Numbered from the stretch's first letter, positions 26,853 to 35,640 are shown. The stretch is 64,000 nucleotides of DNA from Elusimicrobiota bacterium (GCA_022709755.1 JAKLIF010000008.1:1-64000); one strand, 5' to 3'. A program made the numbers and translations. The notes: generated by a model not told the origin, from the sequence alone.

Positions 26853-27272
26853 GTGACGAAAAACGAGATATTGGAATTCATCAACAAGAATCAGGCGTGC
26901 CATCTGGCCACGGTGGAGGACGGTCGCCCGCGCGTGCGCGGGATGCTGGTCTATCGGGTGGACAAGGACGGACTGGTGTTCCATACCGGGACCACCAAAG
27001 ACCTCTACCGCCAACTGATGACGAATCCCGCCGTAGAGTTCTGTTTCGACAGCCCCGACCGGAGCATCCAGGTCCGCGTGAGCGGGATCGCCGAGATATC
27101 GAAGGACGCCGCGCTGAGGGGCGAGATCGTCTCTCAACGTCCTTTTCTGAAGAAGATCGTCGACGAGCATGGGGAGGAACTGCTGGCCGTCTTCGTCGTG
27201 AAAAAACTGAAGGCGTCCGTCTGGACCTTCGCCGTGAACTTGGCTCCCAAGGAGTGGGTCGACCTGGACTAG
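26853..27272 (+). CDS. Pyridoxamine 5'-phosphate oxidase-like flavin protein
   Basis: The protein has 139 residues from GTG 26853, with GGGGGGAA upstream. It is a split-barrel FMN-binding protein: ACHLATVEDGRPRVRGMLVY at the N-terminus, the strand-turn LVFHTGTTKDLYRQL, then VEFCFDS. Small stand-alone members bind FMN, F420 or haem and are usually general stress or reductase proteins. This one is too short to be the B6-synthesis enzyme PdxH. It probably shares a transcript with the CoA-transferase. A short GC stem (GGGCCTC 27283 with GGGGCCC 27300) follows the stop and may weakly terminate. Confidence 0.8.
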   Translation: MTKNEILEFINKNQACHLATVEDGRPRVRGMLVYRVDKDGLVFHTGTTKDLYRQLMTNPAVEFCFDSPDRSIQVRVSGIAEISKDAALRGEIVSQRPFLKKIVDEHGEELLAVFVVKKLKASVWTFAVNLAPKEWVDLD

Positions 27273-27311
27273 GATTTCCGACGGGCCTCGGCCGTTTCGG
27301 GGGCCCCGCTC

Positions 27312-27340
27312 TTGTCAATGGATTCCAGAAGACCTAAAAT
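27312..27340 (+). promoter_or_regulatory. Promoter for a probably leaderless transcript
   Basis: TTGTCA (27312-27317) and TAAAAT (27335-27340) are separated by exactly 17 bases, a near-consensus sigma-70 promoter. The -10 ends only 6 bases before ATG 27347, so transcription would start at or next to the A of the start codon. There is no room for a ribosome-binding site. Confidence 0.6.
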
Positions 27341-27346
27341 TCGGCA

Positions 27347-28879
27347 ATGGAATCTCCCATCGACGAGCTGATTCGCAGGCACGACAACTTTCAATTCGAG
27401 ATCAAGCTGGGCTACGACCTCAACCGGCAGCGGAAAAATGACCGATACAAGGTCGAGTTTTATTTCTTTTTCCCGGCCAATCTGGACGTCAACGAGACCA
27501 CCTATACCAAGCAGCAGTTTTATCGCGACAGACTCCTCTACATCCGTTTCAAAACCCCCGATTTCTCATTGAGGGCGTTGACGGACCCAGGACAATCCGC
27601 TTCTCCCCTGAACAAAATCTCCGCCAAGTTAGAATCATGTTCCTCAGGAGGATTGCCGGAGACCCAGAGGAGTCTGGAATACGAGATCCAGCTGTTGGGA
27701 TGTGTTTTTAAGAGCGCGCTCCGCGATCACGCGCTTTCCATCGAAAAAAGTCTCCGACGGGGTCCTGAATCTCCGTCTGATCAATGCCGGGAGGACGGCT
27801 CGGGTTTATTGGGGGAATACATCCGCGAAACGCGCCGAATACTGGCGATGTACCGTTCTTACCGGGATCGTTTCCAGCCGTCGATTTTGCCGGAGAGATT
27901 GATCAACTGTTATGTTTTCACCGATGAATATCTCAGTCTCTTGATGGAAGGGCGGACGTATCAGTTACTGAAGTTCATCCGGGAGAGGCCGTCCGTCCCG
28001 TCTGTTGTGAAGGATGCGGAGCCGTCACTTCTCTCGATCATCCAGGAGGAGATCGCCTATCGGCGGGAGCGGGGATATCCATCCCTCCTTCAGCCGGATC
28101 GAGACAACGAGGTCTTCGTTTTTCGGATGAGTGTTTTGAAGAAGTATATCTCGTCCATCCTCCACCTCCCGATCGAGAGGTGCGAGGACAGTTTCGGGCT
28201 TCGGCAGATGGCGATGGCCATCGGGGCGGGGATCGCCATGGTGTTCGCCACTTCGATCGCCTTCTATTACCAGCGTATCTATGGAAACCTTTCTCTCTCC
28301 TTTTTCATCGCCTTGGTCATCAGTTATATGTTCAAGGACCGGATCAAGGCCCTCACCCAGAACTATTTCCTCCAGAAGCTTTCCCGGCATCTTTTCGACC
28401 ATCATATCGATATTTTCGACCATTTCAACGGGGAGAAGATCGGGCGGTGCCGGGAGAGTGTTCAGTTCGTCAAGGAATCGATGGTCGATACCCGGATACT
28501 CCGTTTGAGGAACCGGGACCACATCACGGAGATCGAGAACGGTTGGCAGAAGGAAAAGATCCTCTACTACGTGAAGGAGACGACTTTGAATCCGGGAGAC
28601 GTCATGCGGAATCAATCCCGGAAGTCCGCCGTCACGGATATCTGCCGGTTCAATATCCGGAACTTCCTGCGGAAGATGGACGATCCCCGCACGACGTTGT
28701 TTCGCTTGGAGGGAGAGGGGTGCCAGGAGGTTCAGGGAACCCGGGTTTATCACATCAACATCGTCGTCAAATTCGCCGTGTCGTCGCGGGTCCGATATGA
28801 ACGCGTCCGGTTGGTCCTGTCACGCGACGGAATCAAACGGATCGAGCCGGTCGGCGGCGAAACTCCTTCCGCTGACTGA
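27347..28879 (+). CDS. Unrecognised protein with a central membrane hairpin
   Basis: The protein has 510 residues and no family was recognised. The N-terminal half (1-280) is soluble and charged, with YDLNRQRKNDRYKVEFYFFF near the start. Two adjacent membrane helices at about 288-330 (IGAGIAMVFATSIAFYYQR and SLSFFIALVISYMF) form a hairpin. The C-terminal 180 residues are again soluble and rich in charged residues (DHHIDIFDHFNGEKIGR). Both ends therefore face the same side, probably the cytoplasm. No ribosome site precedes the ATG, consistent with the near-consensus promoter placed to give a leaderless message. The gene stands alone between two transcription units, and neighbours give no clue to function. 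Confidence 0.75.
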   Translation: MESPIDELIRRHDNFQFEIKLGYDLNRQRKNDRYKVEFYFFFPANLDVNETTYTKQQFYRDRLLYIRFKTPDFSLRALTDPGQSASPLNKISAKLESCSSGGLPETQRSLEYEIQLLGCVFKSALRDHALSIEKSLRRGPESPSDQCREDGSGLLGEYIRETRRILAMYRSYRDRFQPSILPERLINCYVFTDEYLSLLMEGRTYQLLKFIRERPSVPSVVKDAEPSLLSIIQEEIAYRRERGYPSLLQPDRDNEVFVFRMSVLKKYISSILHLPIERCEDSFGLRQMAMAIGAGIAMVFATSIAFYYQRIYGNLSLSFFIALVISYMFKDRIKALTQNYFLQKLSRHLFDHHIDIFDHFNGEKIGRCRESVQFVKESMVDTRILRLRNRDHITEIENGWQKEKILYYVKETTLNPGDVMRNQSRKSAVTDICRFNIRNFLRKMDDPRTTLFRLEGEGCQEVQGTRVYHINIVVKFAVSSRVRYERVRLVLSRDGIKRIEPVGGETPSAD

Positions 28880-28942
28880 TATAAAATCGAGGATCGGTCC
28901 CGCCGTCGCCTCACTAAAATCACCTTCCGCCCGCCCTCAAAA

Positions 28943-28954
28943 TTTGGTAGTTTT
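28943..28954 (+). promoter_or_regulatory. Possible extended -10 element before mdh
   Basis: TTTGGTAGTTTT lies 15 bases before the mdh start. It shares the TTTGGTA core with elements before yggS, def and the CheY-like gene. No good -35 is seen. Confidence 0.3.
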
Positions 28955-28968
28955 GTAAGCGCCATCCT

Positions 28969-29916
28969 ATGAATAAGAAAATCACCATTGTCGGAGCCGG
29001 AAACGTCGGCGCCACCTTAGCTCAACGCCTTGCGGAAGCCGAACTGGCCGATATCGTCCTCGTCGACGTCCCACAGACCGAAGGGATGCCGGCGGGCAAA
29101 GCGCTCGACATCCAGCAGGCGGGCCTCATCTATGGGTATGACTGCCGTGTCCGGGGATCGACGGATTACGACCTCTCCCGGGATTCCGACATCGTGGTGA
29201 TCACGGCCGGTGTGCCGCGCAAGCCGGGGATGAGCCGGGACGACCTCCTCTCCACCAACGCGAAGATCGTCCGCGCGGTGACCGAACAGGTTGTCCGCAC
29301 CTCCCCCAACGCCATCCTCCTCATCGTCTCCAACCCGTTGGACGCCATGTGTTACGTGGCCCTGCAAGTCTCCAAATTTCCCAAACATCGAGTGATCGGC
29401 ATGGCCGGGGTCTTGGACTCGGCCCGGATGGCGGCTTTCGTGTCCGAGGCGCTGAACGTGTCGGTGGAGAACGTCCAGCCGATGGTGCTGGGCGGCCATG
29501 GCGACACCATGGTCCCGATCCCGCGTTTGACGACGGTGGCGGGCGTCCCGGTCACGGAACTGATGCCGAAAGAGAAGCTGGACGCCATCGTCCAGCGAAC
29601 GAGAGACGGCGGGGCCGAGATCGTGAGACTGCTGAAGACCGGCTCGGCCTATTACGCTCCGTCGGCCAGCGTGGCGGCGATGGTGGAATCGATCTTGAAG
29701 GACAAAAAGAAGATCATGCCCTGCGCGGTCTATCTGCAGGGGGAATACGGGATTTCGGACGTGTTCGCCGGAGTCCCGGTCAAGCTGGGTTCCCGCGGAG
29801 TGGAGGAGATCATCCCCCTGGAACTGACGGGCGACGAACAGTCGGCCTTGAAGAAGTCCGCCGAGAGCGTGAGGGACCTCCAGGAAACGCTGAAACGGAT
29901 GGAGGTCTTGAAATGA
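28969..29916 (+). CDS. mdh: Malate dehydrogenase
   Basis: The protein has 315 residues, the usual length of the LDH-like malate dehydrogenases. The Rossmann motif [15 protein letters not shown] opens the protein, with an acidic residue (VDVP) after strand 2, as in NAD-binding forms. [18 protein letters not shown] carries the substrate-binding arginine loop. [19 protein letters not shown] and the catalytic His in [10 protein letters not shown] follow. It interconverts malate and oxaloacetate in the cytoplasm for the TCA cycle or its reductive branch. The stop overlaps a 13-codon mini-ORF (ATGA at 29913) that runs into the start of coaX. Confidence 0.95.
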   Translation: MNKKITIVGAGNVGATLAQRLAEAELADIVLVDVPQTEGMPAGKALDIQQAGLIYGYDCRVRGSTDYDLSRDSDIVVITAGVPRKPGMSRDDLLSTNAKIVRAVTEQVVRTSPNAILLIVSNPLDAMCYVALQVSKFPKHRVIGMAGVLDSARMAAFVSEALNVSVENVQPMVLGGHGDTMVPIPRLTTVAGVPVTELMPKEKLDAIVQRTRDGGAEIVRLLKTGSAYYAPSASVAAMVESILKDKKKIMPCAVYLQGEYGISDVFAGVPVKLGSRGVEEIIPLELTGDEQSALKKSAESVRDLQETLKRMEVLK

Positions 29917-29954
29917 ACGCGGGACCTTCTTTTCGTCGGGCCGAACGGCCTTGA
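29913..29954 (+). other. Bridging mini-ORF between mdh and coaX
   Basis: ATG at 29913 overlaps the mdh stop (ATGA). The 13-residue frame [13 protein letters not shown] ends in TGA at 29952, which overlaps a possible TTG start of coaX at 29951 (TTGA). It may carry ribosomes from one gene to the next. Chance is not excluded. Confidence 0.25.
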
Positions 29955-29959
29955 ATCCA

Positions 29960-30748
29960 ATGTTGCTCGCGGTCGACATCGGGAACACGCAGATCGCCTT
30001 GGGCCTCTTCAAGATGGACCAGGGCAAGACCGTCAAGGGGAACGTGTTCTCCTGGCGGATGAAGACCGACCGGGATTCCACGGCCGACGAATACGGGATC
30101 AAGATTCTGGACCTGTTCCATTACGCGTCGGTGGAATCCGCCGCGGTCAAGGGATTGATCATCGCCAGCGTCGTCCCTCCCTTGGACAGACCGTTCCACG
30201 ACATGGCGAAGAAATATTTCAAGCGGGACGCTCTTTTCATCGAACCCGGAGTCAAGACGGGCATCAACATCCTCTACCACTCGCCCTCGGAGTTGGGGGC
30301 GGACCGGATCGTGAACGCCGTCGCGGCCTATGACATGGTCAAAGGCGCGGCCATCGTGGTGGATTTCGGCACCGCGACCACGTTCGATTGCATCACTCAA
30401 AAAGGCGAATATCTGGGGGGGATGATCGCGCCCGGCATCCTCATGTCGTCCGAAGCGTTGGCCGAGAAGACCGCGAAACTTCCCCGCGTGGACGTCCATG
30501 CCCCCAAGTCCGTCATCGGCAAGAGCACCGTGGAGAGCATGCGGGCCGGCATCTTTTACGGGTATATCGGTTTGGTGGAGGAGATCGTCCGTCAGTTGAA
30601 GAAGGAGATGGGGGGCACTCCCAAGGTCCTGGCCACGGGGGGATTGGCCTCCCTGATGGCCCCTTCGACGAAGTGCATCAAGAAGGTCATGCCGGACATG
30701 ACTTTGGAGGGACTTCGCCTGATCTGGGATATGAACAGCAACGGTTGA
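29960..30748 (+). CDS. coaX: Type III pantothenate kinase
   Basis: The protein has 262 residues from ATG 29960 (MLLAVDIGNTQIALGLF), the typical CoaX beginning. A TTG at 29951 would add three residues and would be coupled to the mini-ORF. Family motifs are present: ELGADRIVNAVAAYD, VVDFGTATTFDCI and GGMIAPGI. It phosphorylates pantothenate, the first step of CoA synthesis, and type III enzymes typically need a monovalent cation and resist CoA feedback. The later CoA genes coaC and coaB lie 16 kb downstream in the same window. It is probably transcribed with mdh. Confidence 0.93.
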   Translation: MLLAVDIGNTQIALGLFKMDQGKTVKGNVFSWRMKTDRDSTADEYGIKILDLFHYASVESAAVKGLIIASVVPPLDRPFHDMAKKYFKRDALFIEPGVKTGINILYHSPSELGADRIVNAVAAYDMVKGAAIVVDFGTATTFDCITQKGEYLGGMIAPGILMSSEALAEKTAKLPRVDVHAPKSVIGKSTVESMRAGIFYGYIGLVEEIVRQLKKEMGGTPKVLATGGLASLMAPSTKCIKKVMPDMTLEGLRLIWDMNSNG

Positions 30749-30825
30749 CAATTGGGACTTTTGTGGAAAACCTTGTGGGTAAGTTCTTAAATTTGGCTTA
30801 AAAAGATGTAAATGAAATCGGTAGC

Positions 30826-30841
30826 TGTGAATATATTCACA
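30826..30841. promoter_or_regulatory. CRP/FNR-family palindrome upstream of the lipoprotein cluster
   Basis: TGTGAATATATTCACA is a perfect 16-base palindrome that matches the CRP consensus TGTGA-N6-TCACA at all ten fixed positions. It lies 18 bases before the first gene of the cluster, in AT-rich DNA. A second copy of the same consensus is at 61955. The position close to the start codon would suit repression or a very short leader. Confidence 0.5.
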
Positions 30842-30859
30842 TGCTGGGGGTATAAAAGT

Positions 30860-31804
30860 ATGAAAAAAATGAGGTTTTTGACCGCTGTTTTAGTGGTCTT
30901 TATGGCCGCAATTCCGTCTATGGCGGCTGTTCAGGATGACATCCGGTCCGATTCGGCTCTGATCGGAAAATGGTTCGGAAAACAGATCGGGGAAGCCATC
31001 GCTTTCAACGGTGCTTCCAACCCCCAATTGCCCGGAAACGTGTGCAAACTGCTCGGTGCGGAGGTCGGCGTTTCGGGAGTCGTGAGCGTCAGCCAGTGGG
31101 ACACGGACGAATTCCGGAAGTTGCCCCTGTCGTCGTTCGATAACGCGAACAAGGACGTCATCTCTCTCCCGAAGGACATCCCGCTCCCCTCTTGGGTGGC
31201 CCACGCGAAGGTCGGATTGCCGTTGGGCTTGGATCTGGGCGTCAAATATGGGACTTTCGACATGGATAAAAAGACGGCGGATTCAAAATCGGAGTTCAGC
31301 AACTCCGTCACGGGGGTGGAGATTCGCAAGCGGCTCATCGGCGGTGACGGCCTGTCGGACGCGGTCATCCCGGATCTGGCGCTGAGCGTGGCCTACGACA
31401 TGATCTCCGGCGACGTGAAACGCACCGAACCGTATGGAGCCGCTCTGTTGGGCGGGCAGACGCTGACCGCCGACACCACCTGGAAATCGGAATGGGACGT
31501 CAAGACGATCACGGCGCGCCTGGTCCTCAGCCAGAAGATCCTGATCGTGACGCCGTTCATCGGCGGCGGCGTGACGGCCAACTCCGGCGACGTGGAGACC
31601 ACGGTCCAGACGCTCGGCACCGTGTCCACCGGCGGTGTGGTGGCCGAATCGGTCAAAGAGAAGGTGAAGATCAACAACTCCAACGTCCATTTCCTGGGCG
31701 GCGTGGAGATCGCTCTTTTTCCCTTGGTGCGGCTGAACGTGAGCGGCGTCACGGGAGGGGATCATAAAGCGGTATCGGCAGGCCTTCGGGCTCAATTTCG
31801 TTGA
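30860..31804 (+). CDS. Outer-membrane barrel-like protein of unknown function
   Basis: The protein has 314 residues from ATG 30860. ATG 30812 in the same frame would add 16 residues before the signal peptide and would span the palindrome, so the later start is preferred. The signal peptide (FLTAVLVVFMAAIPSMA) is followed by alternating beta-type strands (LGLDLGVKYGTF, ITARLVLSQKILIVTPFIGG, LFPLVRLNVSG), a repetitive Gly/Thr/Val-rich middle and a C-terminus ending in Phe-Arg (GLRAQFR). It looks like a 10-14-strand barrel, but no named family was recognised. The stop overlaps a TTG in frame with the next gene, whose more likely start is ATG 31828. It begins the LpoB/COG3014/LPP20 cluster. Confidence 0.7.
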   Translation: MKKMRFLTAVLVVFMAAIPSMAAVQDDIRSDSALIGKWFGKQIGEAIAFNGASNPQLPGNVCKLLGAEVGVSGVVSVSQWDTDEFRKLPLSSFDNANKDVISLPKDIPLPSWVAHAKVGLPLGLDLGVKYGTFDMDKKTADSKSEFSNSVTGVEIRKRLIGGDGLSDAVIPDLALSVAYDMISGDVKRTEPYGAALLGGQTLTADTTWKSEWDVKTITARLVLSQKILIVTPFIGGGVTANSGDVETTVQTLGTVSTGGVVAESVKEKVKINNSNVHFLGGVEIALFPLVRLNVSGVTGGDHKAVSAGLRAQFR

Positions 31805-31827
31805 AATCACAGAGGAGGATGTCATTC

Positions 31828-32442
31828 ATGAGTAAAGCACGTCAATCGATGGTATGGGTTACCGGTCTGGCGGTCGTTCTGGCTTTGTCTTCTTGCGCCA
31901 CCACGCCGAAAATCACGCGGACCGGAGCGGATGAACAGATCGACCTGAGCGGGAACTGGAACGATACGGATTCCCAATTGGTGTCCCAGGAGATGATCCA
32001 GGACGCTCTCGGCCGTCCCTGGCTGGATGATTTCACGACGGCGAAAAAGAACAAGCCGCGCGTGATCGTCGGACAGGTGATGAACAAGAGCCACGAACAC
32101 ATCAACACGGAGACGTTCGTGAAGGATCTGGAGCGGGAGTTGACCAATTCCGGCCGGGTGAAGTTCGTCGCCTCGAAGGAGCAGCGCAATGAGCTTCGGG
32201 AGGAACGGATGGACCAGGCCCAGAACGCCAGCATGAGCACCGCCAAGAGCATGGGCAAGGAAGTCGGGGCGGACTACATGGTGAAGGGGCAGATCAACAC
32301 GATCCTCGATGCCGCCGGCAAGATGCAGCTCAAGTATTATCAGATCGAGCTGGAATTGATCGATGTGGAGTCCAACGAGAAGGTCTGGATCGGCCAGAAA
32401 AAGATCAAGAAGGTCGTCCAGCAGAGAGGTTCAAAGTTCTAA
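31828..32442 (+). CDS. lpoB: LpoB-family penicillin-binding-protein activator lipoprotein
   Basis: The protein has 204 residues from ATG 31828, with AGAGGAGG 9 bases upstream. Earlier in-frame starts (31801, 31819) lack that spacing. The signal peptide ends in the lipobox LSSC, predicting an outer-membrane lipoprotein. The mature part matches the LpoB family: SQEMIQDALGRPWLDDF, RVIVGQVMNKSHEHINTETF, GRVKFVASKEQRNELREER, and VGADYMVKGQI. In Escherichia coli, LpoB reaches through the periplasm to stimulate the peptidoglycan synthase PBP1b. It heads a set of three other exported proteins that accompany LpoB-like genes in some lineages. A GC hairpin with a T run follows. Confidence 0.85.
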   Translation: MSKARQSMVWVTGLAVVLALSSCATTPKITRTGADEQIDLSGNWNDTDSQLVSQEMIQDALGRPWLDDFTTAKKNKPRVIVGQVMNKSHEHINTETFVKDLERELTNSGRVKFVASKEQRNELREERMDQAQNASMSTAKSMGKEVGADYMVKGQINTILDAAGKMQLKYYQIELELIDVESNEKVWIGQKKIKKVVQQRGSKF

Positions 32443-32468
32443 TACGGGCGGTCTGACCGCCTGAACGA

Positions 32469-32517
32469 GGGTCCGGGTCTTTCCCGACGAGGGGGAGGCC
32501 CGGACCCCCCACGTTTT
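32469..32517 (+). terminator. Terminator or attenuator between lpoB and the COG3014 gene
   Basis: GGGTCCGGG (32469-32477) pairs perfectly with CCCGGACCC (32499-32507) around a 21-base loop, and TTTTT follows at 32513-32517. A second small hairpin, GGCGGTC/GACCGCC, is at 32447-32461. It may trim expression of the downstream lipoprotein genes rather than stop it. Confidence 0.55.
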
Positions 32518-32536
32518 TCCAAAGAGGGGCGCTTCT

Positions 32537-33973
32537 ATGATGAAACGAATGTATCGCATGGGTTGGCTGAGAATCTTCGTGTTGAGCGCGGTGCTGTTGT
32601 CCGCCTGCGCTTCCCCGGGCGGCATCTCCAAGAACCTGAACAATCTGGTCGGGGCCGGGAAATATCCGGAAGCCGTGATCCTGGTGGAAAAATCCAAGGA
32701 GTCCAACTACGGCAAGAAGAACGCGCTCCTCTATTACCTGGACCTGGGCATGCTCCAGCATGTGGCCGGACAATACGAACTGAGCAACCGGTCGTTCGAA
32801 GAAGCCAAACGCCTGGCCTATGAGCTCTTCACCAAGAGCGTCACGACGGAGGCCTCCACGTTCCTGGTCAGCGATAACATGCGCCCCTATTACGGCGAGG
32901 ATTTCGAGCGGGCGTTGATCCACGTGTTCTCCGCCCTGAACTACATCTATCTGGGCCAGTCCCAGGAAGCCATGGTGGAAGCCCGCCAGGTGGATTTCCT
33001 CCTGACGAAACTCCAGACGGATTACGGCTATAAGAACGTCTTCAAGGAAGACCCGTTCGTGCGCTATTTCATGGGGATGCTGTTCGAGAACCAGGGCGAG
33101 TTGAACGAGGCCTATATCTCTTATTGGAAAGCGCTGGAGGCGTATGAGAACGCGGTGAAACCGTTCGGCTTGACGATCCCGCGCCAGCTGGTCGCCGACG
33201 CGTTGCGCGCGGCCCAGCGTCTCGGTTTTACCGACGAGATCGACCAGATCAAGAAACGGTGGGGCAGCGCCGCCTCCGTGGTGCCGGGGCCCCTCCCGAA
33301 AGGGTCCGGGGAACTGGTGCTCTTCAACTACAACGGGTTGGCGCCGCACAAGGTGGACCTGAATTTCGAGATCGCGTTCGGAAAGGGATGGGCCTACGTC
33401 ACCGCCGCCAAGGTGGAAGGCGAGGACCAGAAGAAGGTGTCCGAAGCCTCGTCCATCGCCAAGACCATCGTGGCCGACGAGATGGTGAAGATGTCTTTCC
33501 CGAAATACGAACCGACCTCCTATAAGATCCGCGGGATGAGCGTCACCGTCCCCGGCGTGAGCGAGGCGGTCCATTCCGCCGAAGTGGTGGAGGACATCGG
33601 CGCGTTGGCCGTGAAGAGTCTCGACGACCGGATCAACCGCGTGCGCGCCAAGACGATCGCCCGCGCCGTGCTCAAGTTCGTCCTCGCCAAGAAGACCGGC
33701 GAGGTCGTGAGCGAGAAACGGGGGGAACTGGCCGGCTGGCTGGCCAAGAAAGCCCTTCAAGTGGCCGCCACCGCCACCGAACAGGCGGACAAGCGCTGCT
33801 GGCAGTCCGTTCCCGACAAGGTGCAGATGGCGCGCATCGTCCTTCCGGCGGGGGAACATCAGCTGAAACTCACCTTCCGCGACGCCGACGGAGACGCGGT
33901 GGGGACACAGGATTTGAGCGTGAAGATCGTGGCGGGACGTAAAACGTTCGCCAGCGTGCGGTCCGCTCAGTGA
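32537..33973 (+). CDS. COG3014-family lipoprotein with TPR-like helices
   Basis: The protein has 478 residues. The signal peptide ends in the lipobox LSAC, predicting a lipid anchor. An N-terminal helical region with TPR-like pairs (LDLGMLQHVAGQYELSNRSF, and ALIHVFSALNYIYLGQSQEA) spans about 25-215. The C-terminal half is a mixed alpha/beta region without a named fold (ELVLFNYNGLAPHKVDLNFE). The family is uncharacterised but recurrently found beside LpoB and LPP20 lipoproteins, which is the arrangement here. A role in the peptidoglycan-outer membrane interface is inferred from that context only. It is separated from lpoB by a hairpin and followed after 15 bases by an LPP20 gene. Confidence 0.75.
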   Translation: MMKRMYRMGWLRIFVLSAVLLSACASPGGISKNLNNLVGAGKYPEAVILVEKSKESNYGKKNALLYYLDLGMLQHVAGQYELSNRSFEEAKRLAYELFTKSVTTEASTFLVSDNMRPYYGEDFERALIHVFSALNYIYLGQSQEAMVEARQVDFLLTKLQTDYGYKNVFKEDPFVRYFMGMLFENQGELNEAYISYWKALEAYENAVKPFGLTIPRQLVADALRAAQRLGFTDEIDQIKKRWGSAASVVPGPLPKGSGELVLFNYNGLAPHKVDLNFEIAFGKGWAYVTAAKVEGEDQKKVSEASSIAKTIVADEMVKMSFPKYEPTSYKIRGMSVTVPGVSEAVHSAEVVEDIGALAVKSLDDRINRVRAKTIARAVLKFVLAKKTGEVVSEKRGELAGWLAKKALQVAATATEQADKRCWQSVPDKVQMARIVLPAGEHQLKLTFRDADGDAVGTQDLSVKIVAGRKTFASVRSAQ

Positions 33974-33988
33974 CAAAGGGGGAATAAC

Positions 33989-35023
33989 ATGAAGAGAATC
34001 TGTCTCGGTTTATTGTGCATCGCCTTATCGGTGACGGCCGCGTCGGCCGCTAAAAAGCCGGCTTGGATCACGGGGGCCGACAAGAACTATCCCGACCAGA
34101 CGTTCATCCTCGGCGTGGGGATCGGCCGAGACATCGATTCGGCCCGGTCTGCCGCCCGCGCGGAGATCTCCAAGGTCTTCCAGGCGCGCGTCCAACAGTC
34201 CGTGACCGACGTCCAATCGGAAGGCACCCAGACCGGCGGGAAGAAACCCGTCATGACCGGCAGCCAGTCGACGGAGATGAAGACCCGCGTGGCCACCGAC
34301 GGCCTGCTGGAGGGAGTGCAGATCGCCGAGACCTGGTTGGACGAGAAGGCCAAGACCCATTATGCGCTCGCCGTGCTCGATAAGATGAAGATGCGGGCGG
34401 CCCTCTCCGGGCAACTGACCGAGATCGAGGAGAAAATGGAATCCTATCTGGGCCAGGCGAAAGCGGCGACGAGCCCCCTCGAGAAGGCCAAGGGTCTTTC
34501 CCAGGCGCTCAAACAGATGGACCTCAAGGAACCGATCCTGGCGAGGAAGCGGATCGTGGACCCGAGTCCCATGCCGGATCTTCCGGGGAGCCTGTCCCGT
34601 CCCGAGATCGAGAAACAGTTGGGTGACGCTCTGGGCCGGATCCAGTTCGTCGTCGACGCCGGGAAGGACGACCAGGGCGCCCGGATCCACGAGCTGGTGA
34701 AAGCCGAGATCACGAAGAAGGGATTCAAAGTGAGCGATACGGCCGCCGCGACCGCGCCGGAATCGCCGGTGATCGTCGTGAAATGCCGCCTGTCCGTCGA
34801 GCCGTACGACCGGGGGAATCCCCAGTGGAAGTTCTTTCTTTGGAAAGGCACATTCGAGATGTATGATGGCGTCGGTGGGAAGATGTTGTATTCCTCAGCC
34901 CCCACCGGAGAGGAGGGCCATCTCACGGAGAGCGGCGCTCAGACCAAGGCCAAGACCGTCGGGGAACAGGCGTTGGCGGCCGAAGCGGGGCAGCGCATCT
35001 CGGATTACGTTTTTGGACAGTAG
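33989..35023 (+). CDS. Exported LPP20-domain protein
   Basis: The protein has 344 residues. The signal peptide (LLCIALSVTAASA) has no lipobox cysteine at the cut site, so the protein is probably soluble in the periplasm. An LPP20-like domain covers about 22-140: the PAWITGADKNYPDQTFILGV start, then SARSAARAEISKVF. The remaining 200 residues contain a coiled-coil-prone middle and a C-terminal domain (VIVVKCRLSVEPYDRG, WKGTFEMYDG). LPP20 is named after a Helicobacter pylori outer-membrane antigen of unknown function. A shorter LPP20 lipoprotein gene follows, so the pair may be a duplication with divergence. GGGGGAATAAC precedes the ATG. Confidence 0.75.
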   Translation: MKRICLGLLCIALSVTAASAAKKPAWITGADKNYPDQTFILGVGIGRDIDSARSAARAEISKVFQARVQQSVTDVQSEGTQTGGKKPVMTGSQSTEMKTRVATDGLLEGVQIAETWLDEKAKTHYALAVLDKMKMRAALSGQLTEIEEKMESYLGQAKAATSPLEKAKGLSQALKQMDLKEPILARKRIVDPSPMPDLPGSLSRPEIEKQLGDALGRIQFVVDAGKDDQGARIHELVKAEITKKGFKVSDTAAATAPESPVIVVKCRLSVEPYDRGNPQWKFFLWKGTFEMYDGVGGKMLYSSAPTGEEGHLTESGAQTKAKTVGEQALAAEAGQRISDYVFGQ

Positions 35024-35070
35024 AGCAGGGGCAGTTTCGTAATATATCAATCAGAGGAGGAATGATTCAC

Positions 35071-35625
35071 ATGAATAGAATGCATTGGAAGACTTTGGGC
35101 ATCGTCTTGGCCGGAGCGTTGTTGGCCGGCTGCGCGTCAGGCCCGAAGAAGCCGGATTGGGTCATCAAGGGAAGCGGCGCGTTCCAGGACGCGGGAAAAA
35201 AGGTGCTGTACGGAGTGGGAGTCGCCGAAGGGATCCGTTCCGAAGCGTTGAGACGGACCACCGCCGACAACCGCGCCATGGCCGATATCTCCAAGCAGAT
35301 CTCGACCCTGTCGACCTCGCTCATGCGCGATTACATGGGCTCGACCAGCGTGCCCGCGGCTGAAAAAGAGAGCGGCGAACAATACATCGAGAACACCATC
35401 AAGACGTTCGCCTCGAACACGTTGTCCGGAGTCAAGGTGATCGACCGGTATGAAGACGAGAAGAAAGGGACGCTGTATTCCCTCGCCTCGTTGAATATCG
35501 ACGATCTGAAGGCGACGGCCGATCAGATGAAGGAACTGAGCCAGGGTGTGAAGGAATACATCAAGGCCAACGCGGAAAAGGCGTTCGATAAGCTCGAAAC
35601 GGAACAGACGAAGAGCGCCCAATAA
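35071..35625 (+). CDS. LPP20-family lipoprotein
   Basis: The protein has 184 residues from ATG 35071, chosen because GAGGAGG (35054-35060) sits 10 bases upstream. The ATG at 35062 is too close to it. The lipobox LAGC predicts an outer-membrane lipoprotein. The mature part is a compact LPP20 domain: KPDWVIKGSGAFQDAGKKVL, GVGVAEGIRSEALRRTTADN, RAMADISKQI. A helical C-terminus ends the protein. It closes the cluster that starts at 30860 and is followed within 16 bases by a strong terminator. Its role is unknown; with LpoB it probably belongs to an outer-membrane-peptidoglycan complex. Confidence 0.8.
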   Translation: MNRMHWKTLGIVLAGALLAGCASGPKKPDWVIKGSGAFQDAGKKVLYGVGVAEGIRSEALRRTTADNRAMADISKQISTLSTSLMRDYMGSTSVPAAEKESGEQYIENTIKTFASNTLSGVKVIDRYEDEKKGTLYSLASLNIDDLKATADQMKELSQGVKEYIKANAEKAFDKLETEQTKSAQ

Positions 35626-35640
35626 ACTCGCAGTCATTTC

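Noticed and set aside
30762-30782. Two DnaA-box-like 9-mers (TGTGGAAAA, TGTGGGTAA) beside AT-rich DNA after coaX
   Set aside because: Each has one mismatch to the box, there are only two, and no dnaA, dnaN or gyrB gene is near. Not enough for an origin.
32004-33976. Minus-strand open frame of 523 codons opposite the COG3014 gene (32405-33976)
   Set aside because: The sense frame has a signal peptide, lipobox and ribosome site, whereas the antisense shows only His/Gly/Arg-rich shadow composition.
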